45,468 nt of DNA from positions 1 through 45,468 of the forward strand of contig CAZFOB010000025.1 of assembly GCA_964520325.1 (NCBI GenBank). The letters are read 5' to 3'. The notes beneath the pieces were generated by a model, which did not search any database, was not told where the DNA came from, and saw only the letters and a list, made by a program, of their open reading frames with translations. Positions 1-6,756 of the stretch are shown in pieces. The DNA comes from CAZFOB01 sp964520325 (lineage in GTDB: Bacteria > Actinomycetota > JAICYB01). The stretch's first letter is position 1. Each line of letters begins with the position of its first letter. The translations under genes and the position numbers were made by a program.

Positions 1-52
1 CGGGGTGCTGATCAAATCGATCCCTCGAACAACACAGAAGGAGGTGAAGCAG

Positions 53-1134
53 CTAGTGTGCCGCCTCTAAAGTCGCTCGACACCGAGCGACCTTCTTGAG
101 GATCTGATTGGCCTTCGCGGTCCAGACAAGAGGTGTCGGGTTTTGGTTGTTGTGAGCGATGTAGTCGTTGATCGCCGAAGTGAGTTCGCCTACGTTGCGG
201 AAGCTGCCACGACGGATGCGCTTGCGGGTGATCTCGGCGAAGAACCGCTCGACGAGGTTGAGCCACGACGAGCTGGTCGGGACGAAGTGCAGGTGGAACC
301 GAGGGTGCTTGTCGAGCCAGGCGTTGACCGTCGGGTGCTTGTGCGTGCGGTAGTTGTCGACGATCAGATGCAGATCGAGGTGCCTCGGCGTCTCTCGCTG
401 CATCTGTTTGAGGAAGGCCAGGAACTCCTCGTGTCGGTGGCGCGCTGAACATCGGTGGATGACGGTCCCGTCGGCCACGTTGAGCGCGGCGAACAGGGTG
501 ACCAGGCCGTTTCGTTTGTAGTCGTGCGTCATGGTGCCGGCTCGGCCGCGCTTCATCGGCAGTGACGGTTGGTGCGGTCTAGGGCTTGGATCTGGCTCTT
601 CTCGTCCACGCTGAGCACCAGGGCGCGGTCGGGTGGGGCCAGGTAGAGGCCGACCACGTCACGCAGCTTGGCCACGAAGTCCGGATCGGTGGACATCTTG
701 AAGGTGCGCACGCGATGCGGCTTGAGGCCATGCGCCACCCAGATCCTGCGCACAGCCTCTGGCGAGACGCCGGCGTGCTCGGCCATCGAGCGCGTCGACC
801 AGTGGGTGGCATCCGGTGGTGTGGTGTTGCGCGTCTCGTCCACGATCCAGGCGATCTGCTCGGCGGTGATGGTCTTCGGCCGGCCCGACCGCGGCGCGTC
901 CTCGACGAGGGCGTCGCAGCCGCCTTCGGCGAACCGGGTGCGCCACAAGATGACCGTGGTCCGCGTCACGTCGAGATCCGCGGCGATCTGACGGTTCGAT
1001 ACCCCATCGGCAGACGCGAGCACGATCCGAGCGCGAAGAGCAACGCGTTGCTCAATCGTCTTGGCCCGGATCCACGACTCGAGCGTTGATCGCTGGGACT
1101 TTGACACGCGTGTTGCCGGGATCGGCTCGAACAC
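53..1134 (-). pseudogene. IS630 transposase, split by a -1 frameshift
   Basis: This is a DDE transposase in two frames. The first part (1134 to 553, GTG start, 193 aa) has an IS630-type helix-turn-helix (SNRQIAADLDVTRTTVILW) and the first catalytic Asp in DEKSQIQ. The second part (556 to 53, 167 aa) carries the other acidic residues in IVDNYRTHK and NLVERFF. The frames meet at an ATGA overlap at 553-556. Intact relatives read ...LDRTQPSLPMK..., and restoring one C near position 570 would give exactly this reading, so a single-base deletion is the simplest explanation. Programmed -1 frameshifting is possible, but I see no clear slippery heptamer. All three DDE residues remain if the parts were joined. 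Confidence 0.85.
56..75 (+). repeat. IS630 left terminal inverted repeat
   Basis: It matches the inward-read right end (1190 to 1171) at 12 of 20 positions, with the outer GTGT and inner AAGT blocks conserved. It directly abuts the TA at 54-55. Confidence 0.6.
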
Positions 1135-1170
1135 GAACAGAGCATATTCAGATGACGAGCCTATGTCCAG

Positions 1171-1190
1171 TTACTTCGTAGGCAATACAC
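1171..1190 (-). repeat. IS630 right terminal inverted repeat
   Basis: Partner of the repeat at 56-75. It abuts the TA at 1191-1192. The promoter of the transposase should lie in or just inside this end. Confidence 0.6.
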
Positions 1191-1401
1191 TAGCCGCTCA
1201 CGACCCGCATGATTATCCGAATCGGAGATAGGGAGCGGAAAGCATCAACCGAAGTCACCGAGTAAAGCGACTACCGAGACCTCTCAGACCTGATTTGAAC
1301 GTGGGACCCATCTCCGATGCCGCGTGGCTACGCATCTGAGCTTCGCGGGCGGACGTCAGAGTCGGACGGCGCCGACGCCGAGCCGTCATGGTTCCCGACG
1401 A

Positions 1402-1485
1402 GCGGGCTCGTCCACCTCGACCTGCACACCGACAACGTGCTCGCCCTCGATGACGGCACGCTCACTGGAATCGTCGATAAGGTCT
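1402..1485 (+). pseudogene. Phosphotransferase (APH-type) remnant
   Basis: A short segment encodes the catalytic loop of an aminoglycoside-phosphotransferase-like kinase (HLDLHTDNVLALDDG, matching the Brenner pattern HxDxxxxN) followed by LTGIVD. The rest of the kinase is missing. The frame happens to stay open into the VOC gene downstream, which would give an apparent 199-aa fusion. The kinase portion has no N-lobe, so I treat it as a relic left in front of the VOC gene. Confidence 0.55.
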
Positions 1486-1517
1486 CGCATGTCGCTCGCA
1501 ACCGCCGGGAGGTCTCG

Positions 1518-1916
1518 ATGAACGTCACCGCGTCCGCCATCTCGCTGAACGTCGACGACGTCACGGCATCTGCCGACTTCGCCAAGGCGCACTTTGGGTT
1601 CACCGAGGAGATGTCCGCCGACGGTTTCGTCTCGCTCGCTCGACCTGACGTCGGCTTCAACCTCGTTTTCCTACGCAGGGGACTCGCGAGCTTCAAGCCC
1701 GAGAGCATGCGGGGGAATCGTGCCGACGGGTTGTTGATCGCCTTCGTCGTCGACGACATCGACCGAGAGTACGCACGTGTCCAGGAGGAAGGCGTCCCCA
1801 TCACAACGCCGATCGAGACGGAGCCATGGGGCGAGCGGTACTTCCAGGTGACCGATCCCAACGGCATCGTCATTCAGCTCGTGCAATGGATCACTGAACC
1901 GTCCGCCGACGGCTGA
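1518..1916 (+). CDS. VOC (glyoxalase/bleomycin resistance) family protein
   Basis: A 132-aa protein with the two beta-alpha-beta-beta-beta modules of the vicinal-oxygen-chelate fold. Module 1 runs from about residue 4 (SAISLNVDDVTASADF) and module 2 ends in YFQVTDPNGIVIQLVQW, the usual C-terminal signature with the metal-binding Glu position occupied by Gln. Members bind metal and modify or sequester small electrophiles or antibiotics; the substrate here cannot be told. I chose the ATG at 1518 because GGGAGG lies five bases before it (1507-1512). An upstream start in the same frame would add a meaningless kinase relic. It probably stands alone; the next gene is on the opposite strand. Confidence 0.75.
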   Translation: MNVTASAISLNVDDVTASADFAKAHFGFTEEMSADGFVSLARPDVGFNLVFLRRGLASFKPESMRGNRADGLLIAFVVDDIDREYARVQEEGVPITTPIETEPWGERYFQVTDPNGIVIQLVQWITEPSADG

Positions 1917-1957
1917 TGATCGACGCAGGCTAGCGACCGGGATCCACCTTCGAAGGG

Positions 1958-2404
1958 TCAGTGACCCGTAGCCCTCCAGACCAGGCGCGGTTTCGGAGCC
2001 CCGCCGACGGAATGGGCCGAGACGATGTCGATTTCGTGGATCGAGTCCGGGAACCACGAGATCTCGGGTCGGCGCGCGCGTTCGAGTAGCTGTCCGCGCC
2101 TCGCGTCGTCGTCGACAGGTCGCGCGAACGCATCGGCGGTGAACGCTCTGTCCGCATGGGTTCGGTGCGACACGAGAGAGTGGATCGAACATCTGGAGTC
2201 CCGCTCTAGGTCCTTGGTCTTCGCGTCTCCGGCTCGCGTTGCTACGTGCAGAGCATCATCGAGTAGTAGGGGCGTAACGAGCGATAGTCGAGGCGACCCA
2301 TCGAGCCTGGTAGTCGCCAAGAGGATCACTTCGTAGCGCTCGAAGCTCCGAAGGCCGATCGACGCAAGCTCAGGCGCTTCGCGTTCGAATTCGCTCCATC
2401 GCAT
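1958..2404 (-). CDS. Pyridoxamine 5'-phosphate oxidase-fold (split-barrel flavin) protein
   Basis: A 148-aa protein whose N-terminal half (WSEFEREAPELASIGLRSF, then VILLATTRLDGSPRLSLVTP) matches the FMN-binding split-barrel family of general stress and F420/FMN-dependent reductases. The strand-turn-strand LDGSPRLSLV is the usual flavin-binding beginning, and residues 95-148 are the C-terminal domain of this subfamily (EISWFPDSIHEIDI). No specific substrate can be inferred. The start at 2404 has no good Shine-Dalgarno. It is convergent with the VOC gene, with a 41-base gap. Confidence 0.7.
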   Translation of the reverse strand: MRWSEFEREAPELASIGLRSFERYEVILLATTRLDGSPRLSLVTPLLLDDALHVATRAGDAKTKDLERDSRCSIHSLVSHRTHADRAFTADAFARPVDDDARRGQLLERARRPEISWFPDSIHEIDIVSAHSVGGAPKPRLVWRATGH

Positions 2405-2587
2405 CGCAACTACGATGGCACTTACCCGCGAGGCCTGCCGAACTGCTTCCTCGCGATGTCCTCCTTAGCTCGACCGAGCACAAGTGGACCGGATGGACAG
2501 ATCACCCGGAGCCGGTGTCGCCCATCAACCGGAGCCGGGTCGGAAGATGTGACAGATCTGCCGGAGCCGATACCGGTCGACAACGCG

Positions 2588-3157
2588 TTACTCAGAGAGA
2601 AGCGCCAACGCGTTCTCGATGCCCCGCTCGAGCACCTCATCGGCGAGCTGCCGATCAGCGAGCGCGCGGGAGAGCTGCAGAGTGCCGATCAGCAGGGCGA
2701 AGAGGCTGAGCGTCGTCGCCCGCGCCGACGCGGGGTCGTTGGGAGCCAGGCGGGCCGCGATCTCGTCGGCGATGCCGAGCACGCCCTCGGTGTAGGCCTG
2801 CTTCGTGGAGGCCGCGCAGCGACCGATCTCGTCGAGGAGGGCGGCCGAGGGGCAGCCATGCTCGGGGTCGTCGCGGTGCCGGACGGAGAGGTACTCGCGC
2901 ACGAGCTGCCCGACGCTGGCACCGGGCCGCTGCCAGTAGCTCTCGCGCTGCTCGCGCAGCTGGTCGGCGACGGTGGTGGCGACGAGGTCCTCTTTGGACG
3001 CGAAGTGCCCGTAGAAGGCGCCGTTGGTCAGACCGGCGTCGGCCATGAGCGTTGCGATGCCGGAGCCGTCGATCCCGTCGCGCTTGAACCGCCGACCGGC
3101 CGCCTCGACGATCCGCCGCCGGCTCGCTTCCTTGTGTTCCTTGCCGTACCGGGCCAC
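2588..3157 (-). CDS. TetR/AcrR-family transcriptional regulator
   Basis: A 189-aa regulator. Residues 12-60 hold the TetR helix-turn-helix (RRRIVEAAGRRF... NGAFYGHFASKEDL). The rest is an alpha-helical ligand and dimerisation domain with the DDPEHGCPSAALLDEIGR segment seen in the TetR_C (AcrR-like, YfiR type) subgroup. It is divergent from the hydrolase relic and the MFS/thioesterase pair. A 26-bp inverted repeat in the gap is the likely operator, so it probably represses the exporter operon and itself and is released by an exporter substrate (inference). Three CCGGAGCCG copies at 2508-2570, beyond its stop, are of unknown meaning. Confidence 0.9.
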   Translation of the reverse strand: MARYGKEHKEASRRRIVEAAGRRFKRDGIDGSGIATLMADAGLTNGAFYGHFASKEDLVATTVADQLREQRESYWQRPGASVGQLVREYLSVRHRDDPEHGCPSAALLDEIGRCAASTKQAYTEGVLGIADEIAARLAPNDPASARATTLSLFALLIGTLQLSRALADRQLADEVLERGIENALALLSE

Positions 3158-3184
3158 ACGCCCCTCCTTTTGTCCAACGACACA

Positions 3185-3212
3185 TTGACTTCTCTGCGAA
3201 CCTTATTATAGT
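3185..3212 (+). promoter_or_regulatory. Sigma-70-like promoter for the exporter operon
   Basis: TTGACT (3185-3190) and TATAGT (3207-3212) are separated by 16 bases, close to the vegetative consensus. The -10 box lies inside the inverted repeat at 3204-3229. Confidence 0.6.
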
Positions 3213-3229
3213 AGGACCATACTTCAATA
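3204..3229. promoter_or_regulatory. Probable TetR operator
   Basis: Inverted repeat TATTATAGTA - GGACCA - TACTTCAATA, 8 of 10 positions paired, in the 86-base gap between the TetR gene and the hydrolase/MFS genes. Its position over the -10 box would let the regulator block RNA polymerase. Confidence 0.6.
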
Positions 3230-3243
3230 GCGAGGAGCCCCCG

Positions 3244-3633
3244 ATGACAGCAGCAGCGAGGGTTGACCACGAGCACAGCGAGCAGCTGGCGACGTCGTAC
3301 AAAGTCGCGTCGACCCGCACGGTTTCGGTCGGCGGTGTCGACTTCGCCTATCGGGAGCTCGGTCCGACGACCGGTGTCCCGGTGGTCTTCCTCACCCACC
3401 TTGCCGCCGTCTTGGACAACTGGGACCCCCGAGTCATCGACGGCATCGCGGCGCAGCACCGGGTCATCACCTTCGACAACCGGGGCGTCGGCGCGTCGGG
3501 CGGCTCCACGCCCAAGACCGTCGAGGCGATGGCGCACGACGCCGTCGCCTTCATCCGCGCCCTGGGTCTCGAGCGGGTCGACCTTCTCGGCTCAACACTT
3601 CACCGACCTTCAGATCCCTGTCGCGGTGCTTGA
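3244..3633 (+). pseudogene. Alpha/beta hydrolase, truncated before the nucleophile
   Basis: The frame encodes the N-terminal part of an alpha/beta hydrolase: strands around VGGVDFAYRELG, the PVVFLTHLA oxyanion region and ITFDNRGVGASGG. It runs up to RVDLLG, the strand that should lead into the GxSxG nucleophile elbow. After LLG the sequence changes to unrelated residues and stops. No nucleophile, acid or catalytic His remains. The junction is at about 3590. It is the first reading frame after the TetR-controlled promoter, with the MFS gene 18 bases beyond its stop, so the relic now acts as a leader for that operon. Confidence 0.75.
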
Positions 3634-3651
3634 GCGTCGAGCAGACCGTTC

Positions 3652-5070
3652 ATGAAGCAACTCGAACGGTCGGGGATCCCGTGGCCGGTCTTCGCGGTGA
3701 CCGTCGCGGCGGCGTTCATGGTCGCTCTCGACCTGTCGATCGTGAACGTGGCGTTCCCCTCGATCAGCGAGTCCTTCCCGGAGGTCTCGACGGCCACGCT
3801 GTCGTGGGTGCTCGCCGCCTACAGCGTGGTGTTCGGCGCGCTGCTCCTCGGGGCCGGCCGCATCGCCGACCGTTCCGGACGCCGGCGCATCTTCCTGCTC
3901 GGCTTGCTGATCTTCACCGTCGGGTCGCTGCTGTGCGGCATTGCGCTTTCGGCGTGGCTGCTCATCGCCGGGCGCGTCGTCCAGGCGATCGGGGCGGCAC
4001 TGCTGATGCCGGCCTCGCTCGCGCTGCTGCTGTCTGCCACCGCTCCGGCGGCGCGAGCCCAGGCGGTGGCGATGTGGGGCGGCGTGTCCGCGCTTGCGGT
4101 CGCCACCGGCCCGTCGCTCGGCTCGGTCCTCATCGACGCCGGCGGGTGGCGCTGGGCGTTCTTCGTCAATCTCCCGGTCGCGCTCGTCGCCGGAATCGCC
4201 GCCCGGCGCGTGGTGCCCGAATCCGTCGTCGGCGGGCCAGTTCCCGACCTCGTCGGTGTGGGGCTGCTTTCGGGTGCGGTGGCGGCCCTCGCCCTGGCGA
4301 TCACCCAGGGCGGCGACTGGGGCTGGTCCAGCTCTCGCGTCGTCGGCTCCTTCGCGGCCGCCGCGGTGCTGGCCCCCATCGCGATCCGCCGGTCAACCCG
4401 CCACGAAGCACCGGCTATCGACCTCGACGTGTTCCGGTCCCGGACCGTCGTGCTCGCCAACGCCTCCACGTTCCTCTACTCGATCGGCTTCTTCGGGATG
4501 CTGCTCGCCAACGTCTTGTTCCTGACCTCGGTGTGGGAGTACTCGACCTTGCAGGCGGGGCTGGCGATCACCCCCGGGCCGCTGGTGGTCGCCGCGCTCA
4601 GCGGCCCGAGCGGACGACTCGCCGCACGCGTCGGGTACGGACCCGTGCTCATTGCCGGCGGCCTCACCTTCGCGACCGGGCTGCTCTTCTACGTCACGAC
4701 CGTCGACGCCGACGCCGCCTACCTCACGGACTGGCTGCCCGGGGCGCTCCTGGTCGGCGTCGGCGTCGCGCTGTCGTTCCCCGTGCTCAGCGCCGCCGCC
4801 GTCGCGGGCCTGCCCCAGGAGCGCTTCGGCACCGGCGGCGCCATCAACCAAACCGCCCGCCAGATCGGGGCCGTGCTCGGTGTCGCCCTGCTCATCGCCA
4901 TCGTCGGCACCCCATCGTCGGTCGACCAAGCCATGCACCGCTTCCGCATCGCGTGGCTGATCGGCGCCGGCGCCGCCCTCGGCTCGGCCGCCATCTCATC
5001 GTTCCACCGCCGACCAGCAGAGACCACCGTCTCTGTCCCGGTCGAACCCGCCCCGGCCGAGGTCGCATGA
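3652..5070 (+). CDS. MFS drug/proton antiporter (DHA2-like)
   Basis: A 472-aa polytopic membrane protein. Signatures include AFMVALDLSIVNVAFP in helix 1 (motif D1), GRIADRSGRRR between helices 2 and 3 (motif A) and ATGPSLGSVLIDAGGWRWAF at helix 5 (motif C of antiporters). Later hydrophobic segments up to about residue 450 give 12-14 helices. The closest style is the EmrB/QacA drug-exporter group. It overlaps the next gene by ATGA and sits downstream of a TetR-regulated promoter, a typical efflux arrangement. The start at 3652 has no clear Shine-Dalgarno, so it may be coupled to translation of the hydrolase relic. Confidence 0.9.
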   Translation: MKQLERSGIPWPVFAVTVAAAFMVALDLSIVNVAFPSISESFPEVSTATLSWVLAAYSVVFGALLLGAGRIADRSGRRRIFLLGLLIFTVGSLLCGIALSAWLLIAGRVVQAIGAALLMPASLALLLSATAPAARAQAVAMWGGVSALAVATGPSLGSVLIDAGGWRWAFFVNLPVALVAGIAARRVVPESVVGGPVPDLVGVGLLSGAVAALALAITQGGDWGWSSSRVVGSFAAAAVLAPIAIRRSTRHEAPAIDLDVFRSRTVVLANASTFLYSIGFFGMLLANVLFLTSVWEYSTLQAGLAITPGPLVVAALSGPSGRLAARVGYGPVLIAGGLTFATGLLFYVTTVDADAAYLTDWLPGALLVGVGVALSFPVLSAAAVAGLPQERFGTGGAINQTARQIGAVLGVALLIAIVGTPSSVDQAMHRFRIAWLIGAGAALGSAAISSFHRRPAETTVSVPVEPAPAEVA

Positions 5071-5852
5071 GCTTCTCCGACGACACCGCCGTCACTCGCG
5101 TTGGCCCGGGCTCATTCACCGCCGAGTTGCAGCAGCGGTGGGCCTCGCTCGTCGGCATCCACGGCGGCTACACCGCCGCCATCGTCGCCAACGCCATGAC
5201 CGCGGCTGTCGATGACTCTTCGCGTGCCCTGCGGAGCTTCGCCACGCAGTTCGCCTCCATCCCTCGTCCGGGACCGGTCGACATCGAGGTGACTGTGGAG
5301 CGCACCGGCAAGTCGATGACCACCACCAGCGCCCGCTTGCTCCAAGAGGGACGGGTGCTGCAGGTCGCCCACGCCGCCAGCTCGACGACTCGACCAGGCC
5401 TCGCCTACGACGACTACGTCCAGCCCCGAGACGCTGACCCCGGCGACACCCCGCGGTTTGCGTCCTCCGGTGGCGTCGGGCACTTCCAAAACGCCGACGT
5501 GCGTGTCGACCCCGACGTCGTCCTGTTCGGCGGAGCGGACGAGGCGCGGGTAGCGGCCTGGCTGCGGCCACTTCAGGGCGAACCGATCGACGCGGCCTGG
5601 CTGGTCACGATGTGCGACCTACTCCCGCCCGCGGTCTTCAGCCGCACGAACGGCCCGGTCCCAGCGGCGACCATCGAGTACGTCGTGCATCTCGCCACCG
5701 GCGAGCCTTCCGTACCGGCTGGCGAGTACGTCTACCTCTCCTGTCACTCACCGCTGTCGGACGAAGGGTTCGCTGTCGAGGACGCCACCATGTGGGCACC
5801 CGACGGCCGAGTCCTCGCAGTCGCCCGTCAGACTCGGCTCGCGGGGGCATGA
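5067..5852 (+). CDS. Acyl-CoA thioesterase family protein (double hotdog)
   Basis: A 261-aa protein with two hotdog repeats in the TesB-like arrangement. The N-terminal half has GIHGGYTAAIVANAM (central hotdog helix) and SFATQFASIPRPGPVDIEV. The C-terminal half has AAWLVTMCDLLPPAVF and EYVYLSCHSPLSDEGFAVEDATMWAPDGRVLAVARQ, the family's end signature. It hydrolyses acyl-CoA or a related thioester; the substrate is unknown. The ATG at 5067 overlaps the MFS stop, so the two are translationally coupled. The same frame is open far upstream across the MFS gene, but that part is antisense-frame noise. Thioesterase plus exporter under TetR control hints at handling of an acyl compound (inference). 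Confidence 0.85.
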   Translation: MSFSDDTAVTRVGPGSFTAELQQRWASLVGIHGGYTAAIVANAMTAAVDDSSRALRSFATQFASIPRPGPVDIEVTVERTGKSMTTTSARLLQEGRVLQVAHAASSTTRPGLAYDDYVQPRDADPGDTPRFASSGGVGHFQNADVRVDPDVVLFGGADEARVAAWLRPLQGEPIDAAWLVTMCDLLPPAVFSRTNGPVPAATIEYVVHLATGEPSVPAGEYVYLSCHSPLSDEGFAVEDATMWAPDGRVLAVARQTRLAGA

Positions 5853-5967
5853 CCGCTATGGGGATGACTGGCTCTTGTTCGAACCCAGCCTCGCTTCTAG
5901 TGTCCATCATGCAACCACCCAGAGAGGAGTCGACCGTGGGCCGAGTCCCAACATGACCTTCGATGTC

Positions 5968-6576
5968 GCCCAGATCGAGCTGCGTGGTGCGCGTGTGGAG
6001 GGCTGCGAGCAGATGCTCGAAGCCGAGCTGAGTAGTGGCGTGCTCAAATCGCTGGGCGGACACCCACTCGAGATAGCGGCGTGACCATCCTCGACGGTGA
6101 TCCGGACACCGACGGCCGTGGCGGAGAAGGAACGACTTGATGCGCTGTTGGATACGCCGGCGGTCGTCCTTGAGGTCCTCGCGCACCCGGATCAGATCGC
6201 GGATCGCTTCCTCTTCTTGTGTCGGCACCCTGATCGGTGTGAGTTCGCCAGTGCGGTGAAGACGAGCGAGGTTTCGCGCGTCGAGGCGATCGGTCTTCAC
6301 GCGTTGGCCGGCTCGACGTGGGATGAGCGTCGGCGCGATCACGTCGCAGGGCACCTTGAGTTCGGCCAGGAGTCGTTGCACGGCATAGCCGGTGGGTCCA
6401 GCTTCGTAGCAGGCGACAAGCGACGAACGATCGAGCCGTGCGATCAGCTTGCGCAGCGCCTCGGGGGTGTTGGCGATGACCCGTTGATCGGGCTCGAGCT
6501 CGCCGGACCGAAGCACAGCCACGGCGATCGAGTCCTTGTGCACGTCCAAGCCGATGTGCGTAACGTTGCTCTCCAC
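5968..6576 (-). pseudogene. IS110 transposase, N-terminal DEDD half only
   Basis: The protein begins with ATG at 6576 and reads NVTHIGLDVHKDSIAVAVL (first Asp), CYEAGPTGYAVQRLL (Glu) and KTDRLDARNLARLHR (last Asps), the DEDD catalytic motif of IS110 recombinases. The coiled-coil after it is present to about residue 203. Similarity ends near TTQLD at 5968 and the frame then runs on without meaning. The C-terminal domain that supplies the catalytic Ser is missing, so it should be inactive on its own. Confidence 0.8.
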
Positions 6577-6661
6577 GGCCGGTCCACCTCCGTGTGTGGC
6601 TCGGCCCGCGGCCAGTCCGCGGGCAATCCACGCAATCTTCTTTGCGCGGAAGGACCGGCCG
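6576..6661 (-). ncRNA. Candidate IS110 bridge-RNA region
   Basis: Directly upstream of the transposase start is a closed multi-branch fold. A 10-bp outer stem (6576-6585 with 6652-6661, exact complement) encloses two hairpins: CCCGCGG/CCGCGGG (6605-6611 with 6617-6623, loop of 5) and CGCAA/TTGCG (6631-6635 with 6642-6646, loop of 6). IS110-group elements encode their bridge RNA in the left-end non-coding region, which is where this lies. Which loops would pair with target or donor DNA cannot be assigned here. Confidence 0.5.
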
Positions 6662-6756
6662 TCTCATCGTGACTACTCGAACCTGCTTCGTGACCTGGCT
6701 GACCTGCTGATGTAGCTGCAGCGAGGCGGGCCAGCTCAATACGCAGCTGGAGCTCG

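Larger units (their letters stand above)
54..1192 (-). mobile_element. IS630-family insertion sequence
   Basis: The element is bounded by TA dinucleotides at 54-55 and 1191-1192, the usual IS630/Tc1-mariner target duplication. Imperfect terminal inverted repeats lie just inside them (GTGTGCCGCC at 56-65 against GTGTATTGCC read inward from 1190). It contains one transposase gene on the minus strand, split by a frameshift. The transposase stop codon overlaps the left TA and the end of the element, a compact layout common for this family. Boundaries were read by eye and have not been compared with other copies. Confidence 0.8.

Noticed and set aside
1317..1517. Genuine kinase-VOC fusion protein
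   Set aside because: Only the kinase catalytic loop remains, and the VOC gene has its own ribosome site at the right distance.
2497..2570. Repeated GACAGATC...CGGAGCCG segments as a regulatory array
   Set aside because: Two to three loose copies beyond the TetR stop codon, with no promoter near; probably chance or IS residue.
3630..5066. Long plus-strand frame in front of the thioesterase gene
   Set aside because: Its translation over the MFS gene is Arg/Pro-rich noise in a shifted frame; only the part from 5067 has family similarity.
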